From contig JADCRB010000016.1 of the NCBI GenBank assembly GCA_021464245.1, forward strand, positions 16,177,634-16,241,633: a stretch of 64,000 bases of DNA. The letters are read 5' to 3'. This document shows positions 9,417 through 21,742 of the stretch, piece by piece. A model generated the notes under the pieces. That model had not been told where the DNA came from. It was given only the letters and a program-made list of their open reading frames with translations, and searched no databases. The stretch's first letter is position 1, and each line of letters opens with the position of its first letter. Position numbers and translations under genes: made by a program. Source of the stretch: Carallia brachiata. Its lineage: Eukaryota; Streptophyta; Magnoliopsida; Malpighiales; Rhizophoraceae.

Positions 9417-10739
9417 GAACCCATTTGGTCATTGTCTCTAATGGACATCAATCAGTGTTGGTAAAATAATTACAAAATATGGTCCATAAAAGATGGAGGA
9501 CAAAAGATTATTTCTTGATTTATTGCAAAAAATAATGCAAGAAAGAAAACAAGAAAAAACAAGAACACATAAATTTTACATGAAAAATCCTAATGTAAGG
9601 CAAAAATCGTAGGGAGAGAGGAGAAAATATACTAAATCAAAGAAAAGCACAATAAAGAGATTAAAAACTATATAAAAAAATATTTCATACTATACAAATT
9701 ATCTTATGTGCAATATAAAAAAGATTTTATAGTTATTTAGTAGACATTAATGTAGAATGTCTATATTCTATATACAATATTATTTTACTAATATAAATAT
9801 TTTACAAATATTTCGTAATATAAATATTATTTTATAGCTGTTTAACAGCCTCTTCTTGCCTGGATGGCATGACATTAACCATGCTTGAGGTCAAGAGTTC
9901 GGGACCGGTAACACCAGTAGTAACATAAATATTTTACATGTAGTAAAAATATTTATTCTTTCATATTGAATCCATGAAATTGGATGTCTAAATTATTAAA
10001 TCAGAAGAGAATAACTCGAGAGTTTAAATTTTTTAAACTGAAAGTGCTGAAATGTGTCCAGATTGAATGTAGAAGTAAAGTTTATAGAGAATCAAAGTTA
10101 ATTACTTTTATCGTTTATGGCTCAATTAAGCCTCCCAGACTAATAAATTAAAAAAAAAAGTCGTTTTTTGTATGCTGCAATAGCTTTCTCTATCATCTTT
10201 AGTGTTGCTACTGCATACCATTGATGTATGATGTTGCATGCTAGTTCAATGGAGCTGGACTCGATGAAGGTGATGATAAGACCGATGGAGCGAAGCTGAA
10301 GGTGGTTACTGTTATTGCACATGAAAGTAGTAAGTCGCGGATCGAAGGTCCATCACAGTTGATCGATTAGAACCATATTAATTAGTTGTTATGATAACTT
10401 GGTACAGATGGAACACAATAATCTTCACTCCAACTTGAAGCAGCAATGCCATTGCTTTGCCAATTGTGATCACTTAATTGAAAATATTTTTTTTTGGTCC
10501 TTCGAATTTGAAGTCCAACGATTAGAAAATGTGAGAAGTGAAAAAAGAATTAAGAGTCGAAGTTCAGATTTTCTAGTTAAAGACTTTGATATTGGTTGCG
10601 TTAATCTAGCAGTGCTTGATAATGATTTTGGTGGTTTTGGACTGGGAGCTGTAAAGTGATGTGGCCAGACGCAGAAACTCTTGGTTAACCATGGGATGCT
10701 GCCATGGGATTGACCCCAAGACAATTACATGCCGAAAGT
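9417..10739. other. Gene 1 distal 3' flank and unassigned DNA
   Basis: 9417-9540 continues the conserved gene 3' flank (CTCTAATGGACATCAATC... GAGGACAAAAGATTATT). About 9850-9930 reads like a tRNA-related patch (TGGATGGCATG ... GAGTTCGGGACC), possibly a SINE remnant. 10399-10659 has an 86-codon open frame without recognisable domain. No supported gene. Confidence 0.5.
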
Positions 10740-11217
10740 TTGCAGTTTTACCCCCGGCCCCACACAAACTTTTACGAGGACTTTATGCACATGATCAGAT
10801 AAACTGCTCGGGGAACCATTTTCAGATCTTTTGATGATATAGTTGATCCCAATACTCGGAAAAAAAAATAACGATAATAAAAATATGGGTGGTCCATATA
10901 ATCCAAAAATGGTGACACATTTTAAATGGTGGATAAAATTATTCGCACTGCAATAACAATTTATAAAAGACTTGCTTTTTTTTTTTTTTTGAGTGAATAT
11001 AAAAGACTTACTCAAAAAAATTAAAAATAATTATTTTTTTATATCTATAAGGAACCCTATTGAATATTTGGGAAGTAGAAATGAGATTTGATGAGACTTG
11101 AATCTTCCACCTACTGATTGAGAGACAATCTCTCAATCAATTGAGTAAATGCTCAACCTCTTATTAAAAACAATTTATAATAGACGATCTTGCCGAACAT
11201 TAACGTTCGAATGCTCT
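10740..11217 (+). repeat. Upstream module copy 3, split by a SINE and the copia element (core 10912-10926)
   Basis: It begins CCGGCCCCACACAAACTTTTACGA, has the core GTGACACATTTTAAA, then is interrupted by a SINE at 10974-11167 and resumes. It is cut again at 11217 in ...TTCGAATGCTCTTCAA by the copia element. Its tail resumes at 16433 with AAATTACGTGGACCAGAG. Confidence 0.8.
10974..11167 (-). mobile_element. tRNA-derived SINE inside module 3
   Basis: Minus strand. A-box-like TTACTCAATTGATTGAGAG, then B-box-like AGATTCAAGTCTC, then a poly(A) tail seen as the T-run near 10976-10991. It is bounded by AACAATTTATAAAAGAC (about 10957-10973) and AACAATTTATAATAGAC (about 11168-11185), a 17-bp target duplication with one mismatch. 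Uninterrupted modules have a single copy of this sequence. Confidence 0.75.
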
Positions 11218-11221
11218 TCAA

Positions 11222-11672
11222 TGAAAATCAACACAAGAAAGTAGAATCCTCCGGAAGTTTCTTTACAAACCTTGATCTTTATGGTTGTGGATATTAATAT
11301 TTTCTAGATTTTTCTTGAGTAGTCTTGCACCAACCTGAGCTATGTTTCACCAATATGCTTGAAAGGGCTAGAAGGTTCACCACCGACTTCCAACTAGTAT
11401 AAATAGGTGTTGGGTGTGTGTGTTGTAATATACAATTAAGCATGAGTGAAAATCAACAAAATTATGTGTGTGTGTGCTGTCGTGAGAGAGAGAGCAAGTA
11501 AGTGAGAGACAAAAATCAAGAAAATAAGTATATTTTGTTGGTGTGTGATAAGTTAAGTAATAGTTGAGAGGTTCACGTCTCCTAAAGTGTTTAATGTGTA
11601 CTTTGTATTTATTTAATTTAATATAATAAAATTATCTATTTCCACTTGAGATAGTCCTCTCCTGCCTTGACA
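11222..11672 (+). repeat. 5' LTR of copia element (451 bp)
   Basis: Starts TGAAAATCAACACAAG and ends CCTTGACA. TATA box TATAAATA at 11398-11405. Downstream of it come a GT-rich run and a GAGAGAGAG stretch before the end. Confidence 0.95.
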
Positions 11673-11675
11673 ATT

Positions 11676-11687
11676 TGGTATCAGAGC
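11676..11687 (+). other. Primer binding site (initiator tRNA-Met)
   Basis: TGGTATCAGAGC, three bases after the 5' LTR, is the standard plant copia primer site complementary to the 3' end of initiator methionine tRNA. Confidence 0.95.
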
Positions 11688-11817
11688 TTGTGATCTGGGA
11701 CTGTTATTTTCGTGCTACCGATCTGGATCGGATTTGTCAAAGAGTTTGTGACGAAGAAACTCTGTCCACGGCAGTCTGGAACTTTGAGAAATAATTGGTC
11801 TGTGACCAAATAAAATA

Positions 11818-14800
11818 ATGGATACAATTAACGTGGGGGTTATCAAAAAGCTCAATAGCCAAAATTATGGCGTGTGGAGAATGTGCATGGAGTCCTACCT
11901 TCAAGGTCAGGACCTTTGGGAGGTTGTTAGCGGCAGTGACACCACACCACCAGAGATGAGCGACACTAGAATGGAATATAAAGGCTGGAAAAGCGATGTT
12001 CGCCATCAAGACAACAATAGAAGAAGAGATATTGGAGCACGTCAGGTACGCTAAAACTCCGAAAGAAGCCTGGGATAATCTAGCTTTACGATTTGCTAAA
12101 AAGAATGATATGCGGCTTCAATTATTAGAGAATGAACTAATGTCTACAACTCAGCGTGAAATGACTATAAGTCAATATTTTACAAAAATTAAATCAATTT
12201 GCCGCGAAATTTCGGAACTGGATTCTGAGTCTAAAATTAGTGAAGCTAGAATGAGAAGAATTATTATTCATGGTTTGCGCCCAGAATATAGAGGATTTAT
12301 CGCTGCAGTTCAAGGTTGGCCCATTCAACCGTCAATTGAGGAATTAGAAAATTTGCTAGTTAGTCAGGAAACTCTAGCAAAACAAATGGCAGGAGTTTCA
12401 ATAAAGGCGAAGAGGAAGCACTGTTTGTTGGTCAACGGAAAGGGCTTTTAAATCAAATAATTTTAGGAAATTAAAGAATGATGAAGAAGAAAAATATATT
12501 AAGCCACGAAGGAGGAGTTCCCAGCCAGGGGGAGTTCAACAGCATCAAAATAAAAATTGGCGACAGAATGAAGATGCAAAGAAGCGAAATAGCGAGTGCT
12601 ACAACTGCGGCAAGAAAGGACATTATGCGCGGGATTGTTGGTCCAGGAAGAAAACAGTACAGGGGAATGTCGCTACCTCCAGCAACGATCATCAGGCATC
12701 CTACAGTGAAGATGAATGGGACTTGGAAGCGTCATTTGCAGTAATAGAGCCTGCAAGGGATGTCTTAAGCAGTAGTCATCAAGAAAAGAAGTGATCGCCC
12801 TGAATGCCATAACAGAGGAAGAAGTTGAAGGACATGTGGTCACGACATCGAACTCCAGCAAAGTAGACTATAGCAAAAATTGGATATTTGACTCTGGATG
12901 CTCAAACCACATGACTGGTGATAAAGAAAAATTACATGAGCTATCAGAATACAAAGGACGAGGCATTGTTGTGACAGCGAACAATTCCAGACTTCCAATC
13001 ACACACATTGGTAAGAAAAATTACATCAACCATGCATCTAAGGAAGTTCAGCTGCAAGATGTCTACCATGTCCCGGGCATCAAGAAGAATCTACTATCGA
13101 TAACTCAACTTACTGCTCCAGGCAATTTGTAGTTTCGGCCCAAATGACGTCAAAGTATATAAAGATTTAAAGGTCATTGGCATACCATTCTTGGAAGGGA
13201 AGAAACAAGAGTCTATCTACGTAATGTCTGCAGAGTCAGCATACGTGGACAAGACAAGGAAAAATGAGACAGTTGATCTCTGGCATGCACGCTTGGGACA
13301 TGTAAGTTATCACAAATTGAATGTGATGATGAAGAAAGCCATGCTCAAAGGTCTTCCCTAGCTTGAAGTCAGAAATGATACAGTCTGTGCAGGATGTCAA
13401 TATGGGAAGGCACATCAGCTGCCATATGAAGAGTCTAAATTCAAAGCTACACAACCGTTGGAGCTTGTCCACTCGGACGTATTTGGTCGAGTCAAACACC
13501 CATCTATAAGTGGATTCCAGTATATGGTGACATTTATAGATGATTACTCCAGATACGTGTGGGTGTTCTTTATGAAAGAGAAATCAGAGACATTAAACAA
13601 GTTCAAAGAATTTAAAGAGAAAGTTGAAAAAGAGGTAGGAAGAAAGCTTCAATGCTTGCGCACAGACAACGGGGGAGAGTACACTTCAAAAGAATTTATT
13701 GAATATCTAAACAAGCATAGGATAAGGAGGCAATTGACTTGTCCCAACACGCCACAGCAAAATGGTGTGGCCGAAAGGAAGAATAGACATCTCGCAGAGG
13801 TGTGTAGGAGCATGCTTCATGCTAAGAATGTGCCGGGAAGGTTTTGGGCCGAGTGTATGAGAACTGCAACTCATGTGATCAATAGGCTTCCTCAAGTCAA
13901 GTTGGGATTCGTGTCTCCCTTCGAGAAGCTGTGGAACATGAGACCCACGGTAACTCACTTTCGTGTATTCGGAAGTGTATGTTATGTGTTTGTGCCTAGT
14001 CATCTTCAGTAAATTTGATAAGAAAGCCGTGCGGTGCATTTTTGTGGGATATGACAATGAAAGGAAGGGATGGAGATGTTGCGATCCCACAACCAATCGA
14101 ATTCACGTGTCTCGGAATGTTGTGTTTGATGAAGCATCATCATGGTGGTCATCTCAGCAAGTGTCACTACCAGATTCAAAAGAAATGGAAGAGATATTGC
14201 GAGAGAATGATAATGATCAAGGAGGTCCATCACAACCAAGGCCGACAGAGAAGGATGTGGAACAAAGTCCATGGCAAACAGGTGTTTACGAGAGGCCGTC
14301 AACAGAAAGAGAAGAGTCTACACAAGAGGAAACAAGATAAGAGACTCCAGAATTAAGGAGGTCGACTCGAGTACGAAGGCCAAATCCAAGGTATGTGAAT
14401 GCAGCTTTAGCCATAGAAGACTCTAAAAAAGAGCCATCATCATTTGAAGAAGCTATAAAGAGTGACCAATGGCAGAAGGCGATGAAGGAAGAGATTCAAG
14501 CCTTGAAGGAGAATCAAACTTGGGATTTAGTACCCAAGCCGAGAGATGTCAAACCTATATCATGCAAATGGGTTTATAAGATAAAAAGAAGACCTGATGG
14601 ATTAGTTGAAAGATATAAGGCCCTTGGTTGCTCGTGGATTCTCACAGAGTATGGTGTGGACTATGATGAGACGTTCAGTCCAGTGGCAAAAATCACGACA
14701 GTACGAATACTGCTCGCCCTTGCAGCAAGTAATCTTGGAAGCTATGGCAGATGGACGTGAAGAATGCTTTCCTCCATGGAGAACTAGATCGAGAATCTAT

Positions 14801-15973
14801 ATGCAACAACCACAAGGATTTGAAGATCACACTCATTCAAAATACGTATGCAAGTTGAGGAAAGCACTCTATGGATTGAAGCAAGCACCACGAGCGTGGT
14901 ATGGTAAAATTGCAGAATTCTTGGTCCAGAGTGGATACTCAGTTTCACATGCAGATTCAAGCTTATTTGTTAAAAATCGAGAAAATAAGTTGGCTGTAGT
15001 ACTAGTTTACGTTGATGATCTAATCATCACTGGCGATGATGAAGGCGAGGTTCTGCAAATTAAGAAAAATCTATCAATCCGCTTCCAGATGAAAGAGCTT
15101 GGCGAGCTAAAACATTTTCTTGGACTAGAAGTGGATCGAACAAAAGAAGGATTATTCCTATGCCAGCACAAGTATGCAAAAGACTTACTCAAAAAGTTTG
15201 GAATGCTCGAGTGCAAGCCAATCTCAACTCCTATTGAAGCCAATGCCAAACTGTGTGCCTTAGAAGGAAAAGAGTTGCAAGATCCTACTATGTATCGCCA
15301 ACTAGTTGGAAGCTTGATCTATTTGACATTGACACGTCCAGACATAGCTTATGCTGTTGGAGTTGCAAGTCGCTACATGCAAGAGCCAAGGAAGCCACAC
15401 TTAGAAGCCGTACGACGAATTTTAAGATATGTGAAAGGAACACTAGACTACGGCATTCTCTACAAAAAAGAGAAAGAATGGAAGTTAGCTGGCTACTGTG
15501 ACGCGGACTATGGCGGTGACCATGACACTCGACGGTCAACCACTGGGTATTTGTTTAAGTTGGGCTCAGGCTCTATATCATGGTGCAGTAAAAGACAACC
15601 AACCGTCTCATTGTCAACTACTGAAGCAAAGTACAGAGCAACAGCAGCAGCAACTCAAGAAAGTACATGGTTGAAATTACTCTTGAAAGATCTCCACCAA
15701 CAAGTAGATTATGCAGTACCTCTATACTGTGATAATCAATCAGCTATCCAATTGGCGGAGAATCCAGTGTTTCATGCAAGAACGAAACATGTGGAGATTC
15801 ATTACCATTTTGCTAGAGAAAAAGTCTTACAAGGAGAGATCGAGATGAAGAAAATTAACACCAACAATCAGGTAGCAAACATTCTCACGAAAGGCCTTAA
15901 TGGAATCAAATTCGATGACTTTCGCATGCAGCTTGGAATGACAAGAAGAGCAACTTGTGTTGAGGGGGAGAAT
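11818..15973 (+). pseudogene. Decayed copia gag-pol polyprotein
   Basis: The ATG at 11818 opens a gag frame (MDTINVGVIKKLNSQNYGVW...). The CCHC zinc knuckle CYNCGKKGHYARDC is at 12597-12638. The protease DSG motif is near 12890. The integrase core has [14 protein letters not shown] and NGVAERKNR supplying the D, D and E residues (13458-14012). The reverse transcriptase has YVDD at 15008-15019. The RNase H has [17 protein letters not shown] and [12 protein letters not shown] (about 15490-15760). The reading frame is broken by shifts near 11985, 12405, 12785, 14000, 14625 and 14745 and by stops near 13131, 13359 and 14338. It cannot make a full polyprotein, although the RT-RNase H half keeps a 456-codon open frame. 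Confidence 0.9.
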
Positions 15974-16432
15974 TGAAAATCAACACAAGAAAGTAGAATC
16001 CTCCGGAAGTTTCTTTACCAACCTTGATCTTTATGGTTGTGGATATTAATATTTTCTAGATTTTTCTTGAGTAGTCTTGCACCAACCTTGAGCTAGGATG
16101 TTTCACCAATATGCTTGAAAGGGCTAGAAGGTTCACCACCGACTTCCAACTAGTATAAATAGGTGTTGGGTGTGTGTGTTGTAATATACAATGAAGCATG
16201 AGTGAAAATCAACAAAATTATGTGTGTGTGTGCTGTCGTGAGAGAGAGAGCAAGTAAGTGAGAGACAAAAATCAAGAAAAGTAATATTTGTGTGTTGTGT
16301 TAGTGTGAGAAGTTAAGTAATAGTTGAGAGGTTCACGTCTACTAAAGTGTTGAGTGTGTACTGTGTATTTATTTAATTTAATATATTAAAATTATCTATT
16401 TCCACTTGAAATAGTCCTCTTCTGCCTTAACA
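15974..16432 (+). repeat. 3' LTR of copia element (459 bp)
   Basis: Preceded by the polypurine tract TTGAGGGGGAGAAT and ending CCTTAACA. It differs from the 5' LTR mainly around the CTTGAGCTAGGATG and AAAAGTAATATTTGTG stretches. Confidence 0.95.
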
Positions 16433-16604
16433 TTCAAAGCCCAAATTACGTGGACCAGAGAAAGAGAGAGATGAGACAATTGAAAACATAAATTTTTTCT
16501 TCAAATTTAAAATGTTAGGTTTAAAGACATACTATTTGAAAAAAATATGGTAGAAGAATAGGAATAATCATAATATAATGTAATAAAACGAGAAGTAAAA
16601 TGCA

Positions 16605-17183
16605 CAATTTTTTATTTTTTATTTTTTTGAACAGAAGACAAATTATATGAGACATTAAAACCAATAAATAAGAAAAAGAGAAACTTCATACCCAACATAT
16701 TGGGAGCCCAGAGTAGGAGAAGCAACCATAGGTCCAAACGAGCTCAGAGGAACAGGGACCACCACCCACAAGCAGGCGATGGCCTCATGAAACTGGACAT
16801 ACACCTCCACCCCAACCCCGATATGCTAAGCAAGAGGATCGGCATCCCACTGGAGTCTACAGAAGGCCGTTTAGAGTTAAAAAGGAGGGAGGTCCCCCAC
16901 CCCGTTCCAAAACAAAGCTAAAGCAAAGAGGGGAAACGCAGCAGCGCACAAATGGGAGCTCAACACCAATCGAAAAGACCAGCACCCTAAACACCAAAAG
17001 CCACAGGATACACCGACCGATCAACCAAGGAAGCAACCAAACCCGATAGCACACAGAGAGGCACACGAGGACACAGAGACGAAGAAAACCGCACAAAAAA
17101 CAGCCCGCAGAGCAACAGAGAACAAGCGGCGCACGATAGCGAGGGGAGGCGCACAATAGCGAGGGGAGGCGCACGATAGCGAC
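16605..17183 (-). mobile_element. GC-rich poly(A)-tailed retro-insertion, copy A
   Basis: A T-rich run (16598-16628, the tail on the minus strand) leads into GC-rich sequence unlike its AT-rich surroundings. On the minus strand it starts with about three tandem copies of a 20-bp unit around TCGCTATCGTGCGCC (17131-17183) and contains GGGGTGGGGGACCTCCCTCC. Both features recur in the insertions at 23945 and 35200. No domain is recognised. It is likely a truncated LINE or a non-autonomous relative. Confidence 0.6.
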
Positions 17184-18289
17184 TAATGACTTTCAGCCTT
17201 TATAGAAGAGTGCCGTTAGGTATCCGGGGGTTTCCTCTCACAATTTTATCTCGGATAAAATCGTTATTGTTATTTTTAAAATCATAACTAATATTTTTAA
17301 ATTATAAAAATAATAAGTGTTTTAAAAATATCAGTTTTCGTTTTAAAAATAATAGTCTCAATTTTATTAAGGATAAAATTTGACCCACAAACTACTGGAC
17401 AACTATATTTTTTCTTTTTAAAAATTCGCATTTTTTATGCATCCGTATGTATTTTGTCATATTTATTAGATATTTTATTATATTTGTTATGTATTATATT
17501 TTATTATTACTGTCACATATTCGCATTTTCACTTTAGTGACTCTCCGTCCGATCTTACTCTATCTCTTACCTGTATACAATAGCACGTTTGATTAGTGGG
17601 AAAAATATAGAATGTAGCATTTTGTAGACCTGTCCCTGGAGAATGACCTCGGACCGTCGTACGTTGTTGGAAATAATTGAAAAACGAGGTGTGTGCCAAG
17701 GCATCTGGATATAGTTAGTTTTTCAACAATTTAAAAACTTAAGCTTAATCGCATTTTAAGTAGTAATAAAACAAATTTTTATAATTTATTTGATTATATT
17801 TAATAACTTATTTATTTTAATTAATAAAGAAAAAAATATAAAATTTTCTTTAATAGATCTTATTATAGAGGTATATTAAGAATGAGTCTACCTTATCCAC
17901 ATTTATATGTGTTAAAAAAGATGTAAAAATATAAAAATAAAATTAACGATTATAAAAAAGAAGATAAGTGAAGAAAAAATTGAGATTCTAATCTTCATAA
18001 ACTATAAAGAGACGCATTTTATTATTACTAAGACAAACGTTACCCCTCCGCTCCATGTAAACTTTAAGAAAGATTGAATGCATATAATCAGATCTCATCC
18101 CTAGCCCTTACCCAATGCCGACATAGCAGTAGTGTCACATCAGCAAAATAATAATTATTTTTACAAAAATTAAACTTAAATAATATTTAATATTACTCTA
18201 AATAAATCTAATAATATTCAAAACTTTTAATTTTTCAAAAAAAAAAATTTGCTAACCATTTGGATAAGGGCAGCCCACTTACCTTTACC
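17184..18289. other. Inter-module DNA
   Basis: No gene. About 17400-17560 and 17570-17720 match the DNA after module 1 (TATACAATAGCACGTTTGAT then ACCGTCGTACGTTGTTGG). The remainder is AT-rich, with a piece of module lead near 18045-18090. Confidence 0.6.
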
Positions 18290-18515
18290 CATAATCAAAA
18301 TATGAGTGATCCATATAATCCCAAATCGTGACACGTTTTAAAGGATGGATAAGAATATCGTTCTGCGCTAATAATAATTTAAAATAGACAAAACTCGCCC
18401 AACGTTATTACCCGATGGTCCAATGAAAAGTTATTTACAAGGTCCAAAAATACGGGGAGCAAAGAAAGAGAGACGATTGGAGAGATAAGGCTGAGCTGGT
18501 GTATGCTTTATTTTA
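18290..18515 (+). repeat. Upstream module copy 4 (core 18328-18342)
   Basis: GAGTGATCCATATAATCCC, core GTGACACGTTTTAAA, ...GAGACGATTGGAGAGATAAGG and terminal GAGCTGGTGTATGC. Its lead is detached at about 18045-18110, as in copy 2. Copies 2 and 4 are therefore sister copies. Confidence 0.8.
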
Positions 18516-18631
18516 TTTGAAATTTAAAATTTATTTTTTGAAAATATACCATAATACTGTTTGGAATAAGTATGGTAGAAGCACAAAATTCGTGATATAA
18601 TGTGAATTGTAACGGTAAAATATATTTTGTT

Positions 18632-18835
18632 GCTTTTTTTTTTTAAACTAAAGGAAGAAATTAGAAAACTGCAAACACATAGAAAAAGAAAACTTGCCAC
18701 CACGAGAGCAATTCATATCAACAATGTCGGCTTGCAGCAACGATAGAAGCCCATGAGGTGGTGCTTCTCACAGCGTTAATCTAGCTTGTGTAGCACGTCC
18801 CTAGTTGGCCATGAAGTATATTAAATCATGTTTAT
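18632..18835 (-). mobile_element. Poly(T)-led retro-insertion fragment
   Basis: A T-run at about 18636-18646 begins a 200-bp stretch richer in G+C (GCAACGATAGAAGCCCATGAGG...) that interrupts inter-module DNA also seen near 4240-4550. It is probably the 3' end of a LINE or SINE on the minus strand. No domain is recognised. Confidence 0.45.
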
Positions 18836-18909
18836 TGTCGTCTCTTTCTCTCTGCCTGTAGACACCCATATTTCCTGCTATACAATAGCATTAGTGAGAA
18901 AAATATTTG

Positions 18910-19340
18910 AGCTCGGTATTGGTAAAGAGCATTTTCAGGAGAGAGATTAGAGCATTCAATACTTCCAAAATTGCTTGATTATGCCTCTTAATGAATCTCC
19001 TGTCCAAAAACTTTCCATCAGTGCTTATCAGTTGTAAGCAAGGCATTAATCTGATAACTTCTCTAGTAGTAATACATGAAACGCCGAATGTATAGTAAAT
19101 TATGGTAGTTATAATCTATAAGCTACAGGGCCAATTTTACTTATCCTTCTATTCTCATTGAAATAATCGAATACTACACAAGCTACATCACCATACTTAA
19201 AAATGAGAACTTAGTTTTCAAGAAACAAGCTCAAATGCTACATCTCACCATACTTAAACCAATACTTCCTCGGATTGCCTGAATCGAGTACATAGCATAT
19301 AGCCATTGCTAGTTCATCACGAGAAAGAAAAGCTGTGAAC
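18910..19340. other. Single-copy-looking DNA of unknown origin
   Basis: No match seen elsewhere in the window, no open frame of note. It begins after GAGCTCGGTATTGGTAAAGAG, which also occurs near 5150, and ends where the duplicated TTTTTTGATCAAAAATAGGTC segment begins. Confidence 0.4.
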
Positions 19341-19553
19341 TTAGCCATTTTTTGATCAAAAATAGGTCAGTGCAGGCAAAAATAGATGGTAAACTGTCAC
19401 CTATACCCACCACGTCACCATTCAATTGTCGTTTTGCTGGTAAAGTAAACAGAGAGGTGAGAAACACCTCAGGGTCGCCCCGAGGGACCAGTGACTTTTA
19501 AAGTCACGGCGCTAGTGGGATTTGACTCCTGCTAGTGCTTCTTTTCTCACTTT

Positions 19554-20042
19554 TTTTTTTTTTTTTTAATAATTCAAGTATGGATATATTTGATTGAAAA
19601 TAAGAATATACAAGAAATAATATACCTCTTTAATCACACATTATCAGTCATCAACAAACAAGAGAAAGAACTTAAAACATGAGCATAAGCATTTTATCCT
19701 TGTGATGCATCTGCAGAAATAAGAAGGGATTGAGCCTGAAAGGGGGAATCAATGTTTGCCGCTTTGATCCATGTATAGGTGTGGGTAAACACAACGTCTC
19801 GTAGGGTAGGCCAGTTCACGTCAGCATTTTGGAAAATCTTTTTATTCCGCTTTAGCCAAATAGTCCATGCTAAAGCAAAGAATATGGTTGTCCAAACCTT
19901 TGTTGCTCCTTTTCCAGTTACTAATCCAGTCCATTGCAAGTATAAGTCCACAAAAGAGTTAGGGATACACCAACTTTGCCCCCACCACTTGATAACAGAG
20001 CACCAAAGTTGCCAAGAAGAAGCACATTGGAATAATACACCA
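19554..20042 (-). mobile_element. 5'-truncated L1-type LINE tail
   Basis: The minus-strand frame (about 20056-19694) contains FQCASSWQLWCSVIKWWG, then WTTIFFALAWTIWLKRNKKIF. This is the region behind the zinc-binding reverse-transcriptase domain in plant L1-type LINEs, and it matches the LINE at 59224-60951. The poly(A) tail is the T-run from 19551. A 17-bp target duplication GCTTCTTTTCTCACTTT (19537-19553) and GCTTCTTCTCTCACTTT (20043-20059) flanks it. The empty site is at about 51583-51600. Confidence 0.85.
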
Positions 20043-20059
20043 GCTTCTTCTCTCACTTT

Positions 20060-21349
20060 AAAGTGAGATTTAAGAGGTTCTACCTCTTTAGAGTATTATT
20101 ATGCACTCTTTGAAGTCTCTTTGAATCCGTTTCTCTCTCTTCAACTAAAACTTAACAAACTAATTATTAACCATTACAAATGTCAAAAAAAAAAAAAAAG
20201 GAGCGGTGAGAGTAAAAAGAAACTTCAAGCTTAATGGTTCAATTGCATCAAATTAAAATTGGGTGTTGAGAATGAAAACCAATAATAAGTTTGATGATAA
20301 AGAATGTAATTTATCCCGATTGCACTTTCTCATCATTTTAATGAGCAGAATAGACACCGTGAAAATAAAAAACAAAGAAAGTGTTTTTCTAAAAAAAGAT
20401 TAGAATATGTTATTCAAAATTGGGTAAAAATCTTTGAAAAAAATTGAATAAAATATGTCGAAATTGAGTACGAACAAAAGTCAGAAACTGTTTTCAAACT
20501 TAAAAAACAAAGATCTAGCAGCGACCAGCACTCGTTTTGTCAATAGAATAACATTATTGTCATACAAAATTTACAAGCTTTTCACAACTCTTTTTTTCTT
20601 TTTGGTTTGAGAACTCGCCCCAGAAGTCTTTCTTTATACTTTAATTTTGTTAAATGTCACTGCAAATTCTTGTTCTAGTCTCGCTTATTGTCTTTGATCA
20701 CTTTATTTGCACAAATTCACCCAATAAAAGTAACTCAATCATTCACTAGGTCCGACCTATTATCCTACAATTAGGTTCAAACTCTAGATTCAACGCAGAA
20801 ATTAACTCTACTTCATTCAATTCATCGAGGGAAAGAAGAAAAAATAAAAAATAAGAAGTAACTCAATTGACAAAATCATCCTATGATCGTGCGGCCATCA
20901 GTCCCAGGGTTTAGACAAAAGTGTGCTTGTACGTAGTAACGTTGAGAGAATAATATGGAAATAACGAAAAATTTTGATTATCACATAAATAAATGAAATT
21001 AAATGTAGAAAAATTATTTTATTATTTTTTTAACTTATTATTTTGTTCAATAAATGTTACTACCTTTGAGGTACTAAAAAAACTCAAGAATTTCATGAAC
21101 AATTTTTTTACAAGAATTTCGTGAACAATTAGACAGAGAAAATGATAAATCACACATTATAAACAAATCGATTTAAAAGTTTATTGTCTACCTCGAGCCC
21201 CACATAAGCATTTGTTTGTCTTTATAAAAGAATGAATACAACTACATGAAGAATATGAAAAATAAGGTAAGTGAGGAGTGAAAGAAAATTCAAACTGCAT
21301 ATTATAATAAAACACACGCTCCATTATCAACAAAAAAACAGTTCCCACT
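20060..21349. other. Spacer segment of the array, no gene
   Basis: Holds recurring segments such as CTTCAAGCTTAATGGTTC, CGCCCCAGAAGTCTTTCTTT and GATCGTGCGGCCATCAGTCC. These recur near 31000-32200, 51750-52500 and 61950-63120, and partly near 44900-45250 and 50410-50560. No open frame is supported. Confidence 0.6.
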
Positions 21350-21600
21350 TCGGCTCACATAAACTTCAACAAGGACTATGATTAGGTCTTTTGATGCAGT
21401 AGAGTCCAACAGATGGAATAAAAAAATATATATTAATAATAAAAATATGAGTTATCCATATAATTTCAACTTGTGACGCGTTTTAAACTGCGGATAAGAA
21501 TATTGGTACGTCCTTGACCAAAAAAAAAAAGAATATTGGTACGTCGTGCAGTAATTTATAATAGAAAAAGCTTCGCCCAACGCGTTCAAAATCTTCGGAA
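21350..21600 (+). repeat. Upstream module copy 5, 3'-truncated (core 21473-21487)
   Basis: The core reads GTGACGCGTTTTAAA. It stops after CGCCCAACGCGTTCAAAATCTTCGG. The sister copy at 52905 keeps the missing part. It contains a short duplication of GAATATTGGTACGTC. Confidence 0.75.
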
Positions 21601-21742
21601 GTGCTATTCGCACATGTTTGATTAGTGGGAAAAATATATAATAAATATTTTATGGAACAGAATATGCCATTATTTGTAAAACTAAAATGAAAGGGTTGTT
21701 AAAAGGAAAATATGTGAGAAAAAAAAAAGATATTTAAATCTC

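Larger units (their letters stand above)
11222..16432 (+). mobile_element. Ty1/copia LTR retrotransposon, complete in structure but decayed
   Basis: 5211 bp with LTRs at 11222-11672 and 15974-16432, tRNA-Met primer site at 11676-11687, a polypurine tract just before 15974 and a perfect 5-bp target duplication TTCAA (11217-11221 and 16433-16437). Domain order gag-protease-integrase-reverse transcriptase-RNase H is that of copia. By eye the LTRs differ at roughly 15 bases plus a few small indels, so the insertion is not very recent. The target was an upstream module of the eight-cysteine gene array. Confidence 0.95.

Noticed and set aside
13458..14012. Working integrase gene
   Set aside because: The core motifs are present, but the frame is cut on both sides by stops and frameshifts within the decayed copia polyprotein.
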